From: Bifidobacteriaceae bacterium
Lineage (GTDB): Bacteria > Actinomycetota > Actinomycetes > Actinomycetales > WQXJ01
Reading direction: 5' to 3'
Length of the DNA: 9,929 bases
NCBI GenBank assembly: GCA_031265345.1
Contig: JAISCU010000176.1
Span: 1-9,929 of the forward strand
In this document: positions 1 through 6,477 of the stretch, one piece after another
Layout of the letters: each line of letters starts with the position of its first letter
How positions within the stretch are numbered: the first letter of the stretch is position 1
Translations under genes and position numbers: made by a program
The notes under the pieces: model-generated
What the model was told of the DNA's origin: nothing
The model's database searches: none
What the model saw: the letters and a program-made list of their open reading frames with translations, nothing else

Positions 1-43
1 ACACTGCCCAGAAATGACTGGCGCGCAACGACCAATCGTTATG

Positions 44-99
44 TCCGGCCGGGAACACGGGTTGGCGACCGGCGCCAACCCGTGTTCCCGGAGGCCGGA
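44..99. repeat. Long hairpin / cruciform-forming inverted repeat
   Basis: The arm at 49-67 (beginning ccgggaacacggg) is perfectly complementary to 73-91, giving a 19-bp stem around a 5-nt loop (68-72). An outer arm TCCGG (44-48) pairs with CCGGA (95-99) across a 3-nt bulge (92-94). There is no T-run on either side, so a classical intrinsic terminator is not obvious. It could be a repetitive extragenic palindrome, a bidirectional terminator without a U tail, or a structured RNA element. Confidence 0.85.
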
Positions 100-138
100 A
101 CCGGTCCCCGGGCCAGTCCAAACAGCGAGTCGTCCGGA

Positions 139-188
139 GGCTCCCCGGCCGGGGAACCGCGCCCGAATCGCCGCCCGGCCCGGGCCGG
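139..188. repeat. Two adjacent perfect palindromes
   Basis: Positions 143-154 read CCCCGGCCGGGG, a perfect 12-bp palindrome extended by flanks to 139-158 with one mismatched pair. Positions 175-188 read CCGGCCCGGGCCGG, a perfect 14-bp palindrome. In such GC-rich DNA short GC palindromes arise easily, so these are weaker evidence of function than the hairpin at 44-99. They do add to the palindrome density of this gene-free stretch. Confidence 0.6.
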
Positions 189-304
189 AGCCAGGCCCGC
201 CGGGGCGCGGATAGCCCATCGGGCGGCATCGGGCGTGGGAGAAGTCCTTCTATCGACGTGAAGCGAAATCTGCGCCCGTTGGGCGGGTATTGGGGACGGA
301 CCCG

Positions 305-313
305 TTATCCACA
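305..313 (+). promoter_or_regulatory. Single consensus DnaA-box word
   Basis: Positions 305-313 read TTATCCACA, an exact match to the Escherichia coli-type DnaA box. Actinobacterial boxes more often read TTGTCCACA. I found no second box nearby and no dnaA or dnaN gene, so this is not an origin. It could be a DnaA titration or regulatory site, or chance. Confidence 0.3.
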
Positions 314-376
314 GGGACTGACCTGCGCAAACGGCTGCGGAGAACCCGAGTTTGAGCATGAAAAGGTACCGTCCCC
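314..376 (-). repeat. 63-bp dispersed repeat, copy 1
   Basis: Read on the minus strand, 376-314 aligns without gaps to 580-518 over 63 positions with 42 identities by hand count. The shared blocks are GGTACCTT near one end, CTCA in the middle, TCCGCAG, and TTGCGCAGGTC near the other end. This copy is also bounded by inverted termini: GGGGACGG at 292-299 and CCGTCCCC at 369-376. No reading frame accounts for the conservation. Confidence 0.65.
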
Positions 377-517
377 GCGACAGCGTCCGCCCCGGCAATG
401 GGCGCTCCGGAGCTGGGAACAATCCTGCGGCCGGCCCCGGATGCGGCCGGTAACGGTTCCAACCGGCGGCGGCACCGCCGTGTATCAGGCCGGGCGGCTG
501 TCTCGCGGGTCCAGCAC

Positions 518-580
518 GGCCCAGACCTGCGCAAGCACCTGCGGAAAGCCGCCTGGTGAGCCGACCAAGGTACCGCGCCC
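518..580 (-). repeat. 63-bp dispersed repeat, copy 2
   Basis: This is the second copy of the element at 314-376, in the same orientation and starting 204 bp away. The ends are the best conserved parts (GGTACCTT and TTGCGCAGGTC on the minus strand) and the middle has diverged. It begins immediately past the stop codon of the nitrilase-family gene, so it would lie in that transcript's 3' untranslated region. Confidence 0.65.
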
Positions 581-589
581 TGTCAGGGC
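577..589. terminator. Short palindrome over the nitrilase-family stop codon
   Basis: Positions 577-589 read GCCCTG-T-CAGGGC, perfect 6-nt arms around one base, foldable as a 4-bp stem with a 5-nt loop. It spans the TGA stop (585-583, minus strand) of the upstream gene. There is no following T-run, so a termination role is only a possibility. Confidence 0.3.
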
Positions 590-1458
590 AGCGAGCGGGA
601 GCGGGTGCGCGCCTCGGCCACTCGATCGGTGTCGATGACCGCCACGGCCAGGCCCTCCGGCTCGTCGGCCAGCCCGGCCACCACCACGCCCCCCGAATCG
701 ATGATCATCGAGCGGCCGATGGTGTCCTTGGCGCGGGTGCCAGCCGCCAGCACATAGGCGCAGTTCTCGATGGCTCGCGCCCGCGCCAGCGTCACCCACT
801 GGTCCTCCTTGAGCGGCCCGCGCACCCAGGCGGCCCCCAGCGCCAACGCCTGGGCGCCGGCCGCGACCATACCCCGAGCCAGTTCCGGGAAACGCAATTC
901 ATAGCAGTTCACCAGCCCGAACGCGATCCCCGCCAGGTCGACCACCTGCGACCCCGACCCGGAAACCAAGCGGGGGCCGGCCCGCACCATGTCTGACTCC
1001 CGGTACGCGAACGCGTCGTACAGCCGGGTCTTCGGCTGGCAGGCGACAACGCCACCGCCCGCATCGACGGCCAGCAGCACGTTCCACGGGCGCGGGTCGT
1101 GCTCGCGCGGCCCTTCCGCGCCCTCGGCCAAGACTCCGCTCAGACCGGCGCCGATGCCGCTAGCGGACCCGCCCGCGCCAGGCCGGTCCGAAGCTGCGAA
1201 ACCGCCCGCCACGACGAACAGGCCGAGCCGCCGCGCGGCATCGGACAAAGCGTCCGGCCACCACGCCCAAGCCTCGCGAACCAGGGAGGCGAACCGGGCC
1301 GGGTCGCCCGCGCGCTGCGCCAGCATGGTCTGTTCGGGGAGCACCGCCAGCCGGGCGCCCGCGTCCGCGGCCTGCTCAAGCAGCCGGACGGCCACCGACC
1401 AATTGGCCCGCGCGTCCTCCCCAGGTGCCAACTGGCCCACCGCCGCCGTGATCCTCAC
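583..1458 (-). CDS. Carbon-nitrogen hydrolase (nitrilase/Nit superfamily amidohydrolase)
   Basis: This 291-aa cytoplasmic enzyme belongs to the nitrilase superfamily, which hydrolyses amide C-N bonds in small molecules through a Glu-Lys-Cys triad. All three residues are visible: Glu42 in LAVLPEQTM, Lys143 in ACQPKTRLYDAF and Cys185 in GLVNCYELRFPEL. The CYELRFPEL nucleophile context and the later GRSMIIDSGG block (about 248-257) resemble the Nit1/Nit2 branch (omega-amidase or deaminated-glutathione amidase-like), but the substrate cannot be read from sequence. A Gly/Ala/Pro-rich stretch at about 90-125 looks like a loop insertion. I chose the GTG at 1458-1456 because the protein then begins MRITAAVGQL, as family members do. 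An upstream GTG at 1491-1489 would leave only 4 bases after serA. It lies 37 bp downstream of serA on the same strand, so cotranscription is likely. Confidence 0.9.
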   Translation of the reverse strand: MRITAAVGQLAPGEDARANWSVAVRLLEQAADAGARLAVLPEQTMLAQRAGDPARFASLVREAWAWWPDALSDAARRLGLFVVAGGFAASDRPGAGGSASGIGAGLSGVLAEGAEGPREHDPRPWNVLLAVDAGGGVVACQPKTRLYDAFAYRESDMVRAGPRLVSGSGSQVVDLAGIAFGLVNCYELRFPELARGMVAAGAQALALGAAWVRGPLKEDQWVTLARARAIENCAYVLAAGTRAKDTIGRSMIIDSGGVVVAGLADEPEGLAVAVIDTDRVAEARTRSRSLP

Positions 1459-1495
1459 GCCGTCCAGTACATCACAGCCCAGCCGCGCCACAGGA

Positions 1496-2704
1496 TCAGT
1501 ACAGCACCCGCAGCCGGATGGTCTCGTCCAACGACGCCAGGTAGTCCAGGGACTCGGCGTCCTGGGGCGAGCCGACATCGGTGATGACATAGCCCAGGTC
1601 GTCGCGCGTGCCCAGGACCTGTCCCACAATGTTGACCCCGCGCCCGGCCAGGGCGGCGTTGATCGAGGCCAGCACACCGGGCGTGTTGCGGTGCAGGTGG
1701 GCGACCCGGTGGTGGCCGCCGAGGCTGCCCTCCAGGGTCAGCGACGGCAGGTTGACGGACAGCGAGGACGAGCCGGTCCGCCGGTAATCGCGCAGCTTCC
1801 CGGCCACGAAACGGCCGATGTTCTCTTGCGCCTCCTCGGTCGAGCCGCCCACATGCGGAGTCAAGATGACGTTGGGCAGCCCGCGCAGGTCGGAGGTGAA
1901 CGGGTCGCCGGAGGCATTGGGCTCGCTAGGGAACACATCGACGGCGGCGCCCGCGAGATGCCCCGAGGCGACGGCCTCGCGCAGCGCCCCCAGTTCGACC
2001 ACATGGCCGCGAGACAGATTGATGAAGATAGCTCCTTCGCGCATGGCGGCGAACTCGTCCGGCCCGATCATCCCCTCGTTCGAGGCCCGCCCGTCGACGT
2101 GCAGCGTGACCACGTCGGACAAGGCCAGCAGCTCATCGAGGGAGTCGGCCCGCCGCGCGTTGCCGAGGGCGAGTTTCTCGGCGATGTCGTAGAAGACCAC
2201 CGTCATCCCCAGCGATTCGGCCAGCACCGATAGCTGCGATCCGATGTTGCCGTAGCCGACTATCCCCAGGGTACGTCCGCGCACCTCGTGCGAGCCGGTG
2301 GCCGATTTCCCCCAGACGCCCTCGTGCAGGGAACGGTCGCGCTCGGTCAGCCGCCTGGTCAGGGCAATTATCTCGGCCACCGCCATCTCCACGACGGAGC
2401 GGGTGTTGGAGTAGGGCGCGTTGAAGACGGCGATGCCCGCCCGCGAGGCCGCCGTCAGCGCGATCTGGTTGGTCCCGATGCAGAACGCGCCGATCGCCAG
2501 CAGCTCGGGCCGGGCCGTCACCACTTTCCGGGTGACCTGGGTCTTGGAGCGGATGCCCAGCAGGTCCACGCCCTCGAGCGCGGCGATCAGCTCGGATTCG
2601 CCCAGGGCGCCCCGCCGGGCGTCGACTTCGATCCCGGCGCGTTCCAGCAAGGCGGTCGCCACCGGGTGGATGTTCTCGAGGAGGAGGGCTTTTGGCACCG
2701 TCAC
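1496..2704 (-). CDS. serA: D-3-phosphoglycerate dehydrogenase, short ACT-domain type
   Basis: SerA oxidises 3-phosphoglycerate to 3-phosphohydroxypyruvate with NAD, the first committed step of serine synthesis in the cytoplasm. The 402-aa protein has the D-2-hydroxyacid dehydrogenase fold. The nucleotide-binding GYGNIG is at 150-155 with an acidic Asp173 after it. The catalytic Arg, Glu and His are visible as Arg232 (NLSRGHVVE), Glu261 (DVFPSEP) and His284 (TPHVGGST). A C-terminal ACT domain (about 330-402) keeps the serine-binding pattern of the E. coli enzyme: His338, Asn340 and Asn358. This suggests feedback inhibition by serine. It is close in length to E. coli SerA (410 aa) and shorter than the about 530-aa form of mycobacteria. 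The start used is GTG (2704-2702), and a second in-frame GTG is two codons later. No clear Shine-Dalgarno precedes it. It lies between helR (76 bp upstream) and the nitrilase-family gene. Confidence 0.96.
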   Translation of the reverse strand: MTVPKALLLENIHPVATALLERAGIEVDARRGALGESELIAALEGVDLLGIRSKTQVTRKVVTARPELLAIGAFCIGTNQIALTAASRAGIAVFNAPYSNTRSVVEMAVAEIIALTRRLTERDRSLHEGVWGKSATGSHEVRGRTLGIVGYGNIGSQLSVLAESLGMTVVFYDIAEKLALGNARRADSLDELLALSDVVTLHVDGRASNEGMIGPDEFAAMREGAIFINLSRGHVVELGALREAVASGHLAGAAVDVFPSEPNASGDPFTSDLRGLPNVILTPHVGGSTEEAQENIGRFVAGKLRDYRRTGSSSLSVNLPSLTLEGSLGGHHRVAHLHRNTPGVLASINAALAGRGVNIVGQVLGTRDDLGYVITDVGSPQDAESLDYLASLDETIRLRVLY

Positions 2705-2710
2705 ATGTTA

Positions 2711-2725
2711 GCGCCCGCGGGGCGC
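2711..2725. repeat. Small GC hairpin between helR and serA
   Basis: GCGCCC at 2711-2716 pairs with GGGCGC at 2720-2725 around a 3-nt loop. It lies 7 bp upstream of the serA start and would precede it in a read-through helR-serA transcript. There is no T-run, so it is more likely a weak attenuating structure or chance than a terminator. Confidence 0.35.
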
Positions 2726-2780
2726 CACCAGGTGGACGATGCCGCCCGGTCGGCTCGGCGCCCCGCCCCCGGCTTCCCGA

Positions 2781-5030
2781 TCAGGCGGCAGGCGGCGGCT
2801 GGATCAGCCACAGCCGCCGCGTCGGCCGTGTCATCGCCACGTAGAGATCGGCCGCCCCGGTGCGGCGGTCGAAATCCGTGTCGACGCCTGCCGCTGCGGC
2901 CACCGCCGCCGGATCGACAATGATGACTTCATCGAACTCCAGGCCTTTGACCTGGGAGGGATCGAGAACCGCCAACGGGTAGTCCAGTGGATTCAGCCCA
3001 GCCGGGGCGACCTTCCCGGCCAATGCGGGCGCCTCCGCGACCCCCGCCCGGACCGCCTGGAGCGCGGCGCCGGTCGCGATCACCACGATCCGACCGGTCT
3101 CGCCGCGCGGCAGTCGCCGCTGCGCCAACGCGACCGCCTCCGCCACCGGATCGGCGGCCGGGCATTCCATCAACGAGTTCGGCACGTCGCGGGCGGCCAC
3201 ATCGTTCCCCACCGGCAGACCGACCGCACGCGCCATGTCCTGCGCGGCTGAGACCACCGCCGCGGGGGTGCGGTAGTTGACGGTCAGTTCCTCGAACCGC
3301 CAGGCGTCGCGCCCCAGCACCGGGTCGAGGGTCGCGTCCCAAGAACCGGTCGCGCCGGGCGAGCGGGTCTGGCCGGAGTCCCCGACTATCGTGAGCGACC
3401 GCGCGGGGCAGCGCCGCAGCAGCGAGCGCCAGTCCATCGGCGTCAACTCCTGGGCCTCGTCGATCACGATGTGCCCGTAGGCCCAGGTCCGGTCACCACC
3501 GGCCCGTTCCGCCAGCGTCAACGAAGGGCCGGCGGCGGCGAAGCGATCCGCCAACTGCTCGGCCGAGACAAGCGCGGAACCGCCCTGTTGGGCCAAGACC
3601 AGGCCGGCGTACTCGACATCCCGTTGCTGACGCAAAGCCGCGTGGCGCGCCTCGGCCTGGGCGGCGGCATCGTCCTCCCCTAAGAGTTCGGCGGCCTCGT
3701 CGATCAGCGGAACGTCGGAGACGGTCCAGCGCGAACCGACGGGCCGGGCGAGGGCGGACCGATCCGAGGCGGACAAGCGTGGCGCGCAATGGTCCAGCAG
3801 GTGTGGCTTGGCGTACAGGTCCTCCAGCAGGCGGGTCGGCGTCATCGGCATCCAGCAGAGGTTGATGGCCACCCGGACGTCGCGGGACGAGCGCAGGTCC
3901 TGGATGACCTCGGCCAAGTCCGCGCCCCGCAGGTCCTTCCCCGATTGTTCGGCGAACTGCCGGGCCAGGCGGCTCAACAGCTCGCGCACGAAGGTCTGAC
4001 GGGCCAAGTTGTAGGGCTTCGACGTGGTCCTGGCGAGGGCGCGGGCGTCCGCCACGTCGGATCGCCGCAAGACCAGGTCGCGCCCCAGCACCGGCAGGGA
4101 GATGTCGCGGCGCGGCAGTCGCTGGCGTTCTGCGACCGCCCGGCGCACCACCTCGACCATCTCCAACCGGCCCTTGATGGCGGCCACCTCGGGCCGTTCG
4201 ACGGCGGCGGCGCTGAAGCCGGGCACCAGGTCCGCCATCGTCGTGGCGACCACGCCCGTCTCGCCCAGCGACGGCAGCACCCGGTCGATGTAGCGCAGGA
4301 AGATCCGCGACGGCCCCACGATCAGCACCCCGGAGCCGGCCAGCCGGTCGCGATGGGTGTACAGCAGGTAGGCCGCCCGGTGCAGCGCCACGGCCGTCTT
4401 GCCAGTGCCGGGGCCGCCCTGGACAACCAACGCCCCGGCCAAGTCGGACCGGATGATGCGGTCCTGTTCGGCCTGGATGGTGGCGACGATGTCGTTCATC
4501 CGGCCCGTGCGCCCGGCCGCCAGGGCCGCCATCAGGGCGCCCTCGCCGGTCAGCTCGACCGCCTCGGAGTCCAGGATTCCTGAGGCCGCCTCGAGGTCCA
4601 GCAACTCGTCCTCGACGCCGGTCACGCGCCGTCCCGCCGTCGTGATGTGCCGCCGCCGCGCCACCGCCAGGCGATGGTTGGGCGTGGCCTGGTAGAAGGG
4701 CTCCGCCGCCGGCGCCCGCCAGTCGGTCAGCAACGGCGCCAGGTCCTCGTCCTGCAGCCCGATCCGTCCGATGTGCCTGCGCTCCGCGTTGTCCATGGTC
4801 AAGGCCCCGAAGACGAGCCGGTCCTCGACCGATTCGAGTTGCGCCAAGCGGTCGGCGTGGTGGGTGGCGAAGGCGTCGCGCTCGGAGCGGTTCTGCGGGG
4901 AGCCGCCCGCGCGCGACACTTTCACGGCCGCCAGTCGCTCGCCGGCCTGGACGCGCAGGGCGTCGAGGCGTTTGTAAAGGCGGTCGAGGTAGCGCTGCTC
5001 ACCGGCGATGGGCGAGGTGGTACCGGCCAA
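2781..5030 (-). CDS. helR: RNA polymerase recycling ATPase HelR/HelD, UvrD-like
   Basis: This 749-aa superfamily-1 helicase-like ATPase fits the actinobacterial HelD/HelR family. Members enter the channels of stalled or idle RNA polymerase, release nucleic acid and recycle the enzyme; some displace rifamycins and give intrinsic tolerance. An N-terminal predicted helical arm (about 10-75) is followed by the family signature TDWRAPAAEPFYQAT (102-116), a Q-motif region QAEQDRIIR (187-194), Walker A GGPGTGKT (205-212), a long middle insertion (about 290-500, where family members carry the primary-channel loop), Walker B VIDEAQ with Asp524 and Glu525, the NYRTP motif (585-589), VKGLEFDEVIIVDP (694-707) and the C-terminal LYVAMTRPTRRL (729-740). 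All motor motifs look intact. The start is TTG, supported by GGAGGG 8 nt upstream. It is divergent from the PAC2 gene and leads a possible helR-serA-nitrilase unit. Whether it protects against rifamycin, as opposed to only recycling polymerase, cannot be decided here. Confidence 0.93.
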   Translation of the reverse strand: MAGTTSPIAGEQRYLDRLYKRLDALRVQAGERLAAVKVSRAGGSPQNRSERDAFATHHADRLAQLESVEDRLVFGALTMDNAERRHIGRIGLQDEDLAPLLTDWRAPAAEPFYQATPNHRLAVARRRHITTAGRRVTGVEDELLDLEAASGILDSEAVELTGEGALMAALAAGRTGRMNDIVATIQAEQDRIIRSDLAGALVVQGGPGTGKTAVALHRAAYLLYTHRDRLAGSGVLIVGPSRIFLRYIDRVLPSLGETGVVATTMADLVPGFSAAAVERPEVAAIKGRLEMVEVVRRAVAERQRLPRRDISLPVLGRDLVLRRSDVADARALARTTSKPYNLARQTFVRELLSRLARQFAEQSGKDLRGADLAEVIQDLRSSRDVRVAINLCWMPMTPTRLLEDLYAKPHLLDHCAPRLSASDRSALARPVGSRWTVSDVPLIDEAAELLGEDDAAAQAEARHAALRQQRDVEYAGLVLAQQGGSALVSAEQLADRFAAAGPSLTLAERAGGDRTWAYGHIVIDEAQELTPMDWRSLLRRCPARSLTIVGDSGQTRSPGATGSWDATLDPVLGRDAWRFEELTVNYRTPAAVVSAAQDMARAVGLPVGNDVAARDVPNSLMECPAADPVAEAVALAQRRLPRGETGRIVVIATGAALQAVRAGVAEAPALAGKVAPAGLNPLDYPLAVLDPSQVKGLEFDEVIIVDPAAVAAAAGVDTDFDRRTGAADLYVAMTRPTRRLWLIQPPPAA

Positions 5031-5038
5031 GATCGAGT

Positions 5039-5044
5039 CCCTCC
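5039..5044 (-). promoter_or_regulatory. Ribosome binding site fixing the helR TTG start
   Basis: On the minus strand 5044-5039 reads GGAGGG, followed by 8 nt and then TTG at 5030-5028. This strong Shine-Dalgarno supports the TTG over any downstream start codon. Confidence 0.75.
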
Positions 5045-5066
5045 AGCGGAAAAAACAAGGCCATCA

Positions 5067-5072
5067 ATTCTA
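5067..5072 (-). promoter_or_regulatory. Possible -10 element of helR
   Basis: The minus strand reads TAGAAT at 5072-5067, a good fit to TAnnnT. It would place a start near 5060 and leave a leader of about 30 nt carrying the Shine-Dalgarno. No TTGACA-like -35 lies at 17-18 bp, so this is tentative. Confidence 0.3.
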
Positions 5073-5159
5073 CTCCCTCGGGCCAGCGCGACGGCGGGAA
5101 TAGTGGCAGAGTCCGCCTTGTTGTGTAAAGCGCAGCGCAAGAAAGACATGGGGGAAACA

Positions 5160-6083
5160 ATGGACAAGCTTTACACGATCAACCGCGACGCGGCCGCCAA
5201 GCTGGGCGAAGCCGAGGTCTCACCGGTGCTGGTTTACGCTTTCGACGGCTTCGTCGATTCGGGGATCGCGGCTGGTTTGGCGATCGGCGACATGGTCAAC
5301 CAGGCGGAATCTGAGCGGTTGGTCACTTTCAACACCGACGAATTGGTCGACTACCGGTCACGTAGGCCGCCTATGACCTACTCCGCCGAGGGTTGGTCGG
5401 GCTACCACAGCCCGCAGTTGGGGATAGATCTGGTGCACGATGCCGACGGGTCGCCTTTCCTGCTCATGTACGGCCCTGAGCCGGACATGCGTTGGGAGGC
5501 TTTCACCGATGCGGTCATCGAGCTGGCCGAGACCTTCGACGTGCGCCTGGCGGTGGGGATGCACGGGATGCCGACAACGGCGCCCCACACCCGCGATTGG
5601 AAGGTCACCGGCCCGGGCAACGCGGGCGAATTGGTGAACCAGGTGGCGGGCCGGTCCGACGCGGCTCTGCAGATGCCGGGCAGCGCCATGGCGTTGACCG
5701 AGTACAAGCTGCGCGAGGTGGGGCGCGAGGCTCAGACGTTCGTGGTCCATGTGCCGCACTATCTGACGCAGATGCCCTCGCCCATAGCCACCACCAGGCT
5801 GATCGAGGAGGTCGGCGCCGCCACCGGGCTGAACTTCGACACCAGTCGGCTGGAGGCGGGCGCCAACGTGCAGCGCGAACAGATCGACCGTCAGGTGGGC
5901 GAGCAGCCGGAACTGGCCGAGGCGATCAAGAAGATGGAGGACGAATACGACGCCGGCCCCGGCGCCAATTCGGGCGAGCTCCCGGCCCAGGCTCTGCCCA
6001 CCGGCGACGAGCTGGCGGCCGATTTCGAGCGGTTCCTGGCTTCTCAAAACAACGACGATCAGCCCAGTCCCTTTACCGATTGA
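5160..6083 (+). CDS. PAC2-family protein (proteasome-assembly-chaperone-like fold)
   Basis: This 307-aa soluble protein matches the PAC2 (proteasome assembly chaperone 2-like, DUF75-type) family common in Actinobacteria, whose exact role is not established. Family features are visible: the N-terminal YAFDGFVDSGIAAGLAI (about 26-42), VTFNTDELVDYRSRRPPMTY (about 55-74), a central GMHGMPTTAPHTR, MPGSAMALTEYKL, and VVHVPHYLTQMPSPIATTRL. The C-terminal about 40 residues are acidic and probably disordered (GELPAQALPTGDELAADFE, ending QPSPFTD). Two in-frame ATGs exist. I prefer 5160, which has GGGGGAA just upstream; 5148 has a weaker AAGAAAG. It is divergent from helR across 129 bp. No proteasome gene is visible in the window, so a proteasome link is family knowledge only. 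Confidence 0.88.
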   Translation: MDKLYTINRDAAAKLGEAEVSPVLVYAFDGFVDSGIAAGLAIGDMVNQAESERLVTFNTDELVDYRSRRPPMTYSAEGWSGYHSPQLGIDLVHDADGSPFLLMYGPEPDMRWEAFTDAVIELAETFDVRLAVGMHGMPTTAPHTRDWKVTGPGNAGELVNQVAGRSDAALQMPGSAMALTEYKLREVGREAQTFVVHVPHYLTQMPSPIATTRLIEEVGAATGLNFDTSRLEAGANVQREQIDRQVGEQPELAEAIKKMEDEYDAGPGANSGELPAQALPTGDELAADFERFLASQNNDDQPSPFTD

Positions 6084-6108
6084 GCCTCGGCGTGTCAGAA
6101 TCGAGGCT
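6083..6108 (+). terminator. Weak hairpin after the PAC2 gene
   Basis: AGCCTCG (6083-6089) pairs with CGAGGCT (6102-6108) around a 12-nt loop, starting on the last base of the stop codon. No T-run follows. It could slow transcription or protect the 3' end, but it is not a convincing intrinsic terminator. Confidence 0.35.
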
Positions 6109-6231
6109 GCGGCGGTTTCGCGAGACTTAGCAAGTGCCTTCCTTCCACGGAGACTTGGCTGGCCTCATGGATAAGCGGTATTGGTGGTCCAGCACCCGGC
6201 TGGGCCCTCGTCCCCGGAAGGAAAAGCATTC

Positions 6232-6435
6232 ATGGCTACAGGAGTAGTGAAGTTCTTCACTCCTGAAAAAGGTTACGGTTTCATCGCCCCCGATGGAGGT
6301 GGCCGCGATCTGTTTGTTCACTATTCAGCGATCGAGACGGACGGCTTCAAGACCCTCGAGAAGGATCAGCCGGTCGAGTTCGAGATCGTCGATTCACCGA
6401 AGGGTCCACAGGCGGCAAACGTCAAGCCGTTGTGA
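6232..6435 (+). CDS. cspA: Cold-shock domain protein (CspA family)
   Basis: This 67-aa single-domain cold-shock protein binds single-stranded RNA or DNA and acts as an RNA chaperone. The whole sequence is one OB fold: RNP1 as KGYGFI (13-18), RNP2 as LFVHYSAI (27-34) and the usual opening ATGVVKFF. The ATG at 6232 is chosen because GGAAGGA lies at 6216-6222 and the protein then has the standard length; upstream in-frame extension to 6181 gives non-family residues. The first codons contain a perfect hairpin, AGTGAA (6246-6251) pairing with TTCACT (6256-6261). Codons are less GC-rich than in neighbours (GAA, AAA, GGT, ACT, CCT, GTA), as in highly expressed genes. The 148-bp region upstream has no gene and probably holds its own promoter and leader; TTGGCT at 6155-6160 is a weak -35 candidate. 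Two tandem hairpins end the unit. Confidence 0.96.
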   Translation: MATGVVKFFTPEKGYGFIAPDGGGRDLFVHYSAIETDGFKTLEKDQPVEFEIVDSPKGPQAANVKPL

Positions 6436-6440
6436 TCAAT

Positions 6441-6468
6441 CAGCGAGGCGGTTGATGCCGTCTCGCTG
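6441..6468 (+). terminator. Hairpin 1 downstream of cspA
   Basis: Positions 6441-6451 (cagcgaggcgg) pair with 6458-6468 (ccgtctcgctg) through 11 base pairs including one G-U, around a 6-nt loop (6452-6457). It begins 5 nt after the cspA stop codon. No T-run follows, as is common for actinobacterial 3' ends. Confidence 0.65.
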
Positions 6469-6477
6469 AGACTCGTC

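Larger units (their letters stand above)
1..582. other. Gene-free, repeat-rich intergenic region
   Basis: No open frame here looks like a real protein: the candidates are Arg/Pro/Gly-rich translations of GC-rich DNA without a convincing ribosome binding site or family motif. The stretch lies downstream of the leftward nitrilase-family gene. It contains a long near-perfect hairpin (44-99), two short perfect palindromes (143-154 and 175-188), a 63-bp repeat present twice (314-376 and 518-580), a consensus DnaA-box word (305-313) and short words shared with the gap before mraZ. It continues beyond the left window edge, so its other flank is unknown. Confidence 0.7.

Noticed and set aside
39..638. 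Several open frames of about 95-127 codons on both strands in the left gene-free region
   Set aside because: Translations are Arg/Pro/Gly-rich, have no family motif, no convincing ribosome binding site and overlap repeats.
1459..1677. Upstream extension of the nitrilase-family protein into serA
   Set aside because: The extra residues are an out-of-frame reading of the serA ACT-domain coding sequence and match no nitrilase N-terminus.
989..2233. 414-codon plus-strand open frame opposite the nitrilase-family gene and serA
   Set aside because: It is antisense to two genes with complete catalytic motifs, and its own translation shows no domain.
3377..3389. AGTCCCCGACTAT, identical over 13 nt to part of the hairpin at 9137-9149
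   Set aside because: In helR these bases encode the conserved IVGDSG segment, so the match is most likely coincidence and not a repeat copy.
5031..5159. Search for a rifamycin-associated palindromic element upstream of helR
   Set aside because: Only a widely spaced 8-bp inverted repeat is present; no contiguous long palindrome was found.
6181..6231. Upstream in-frame start for the cold-shock protein
   Set aside because: It adds 17 residues absent from CspA proteins and ignores the good Shine-Dalgarno before ATG 6232.
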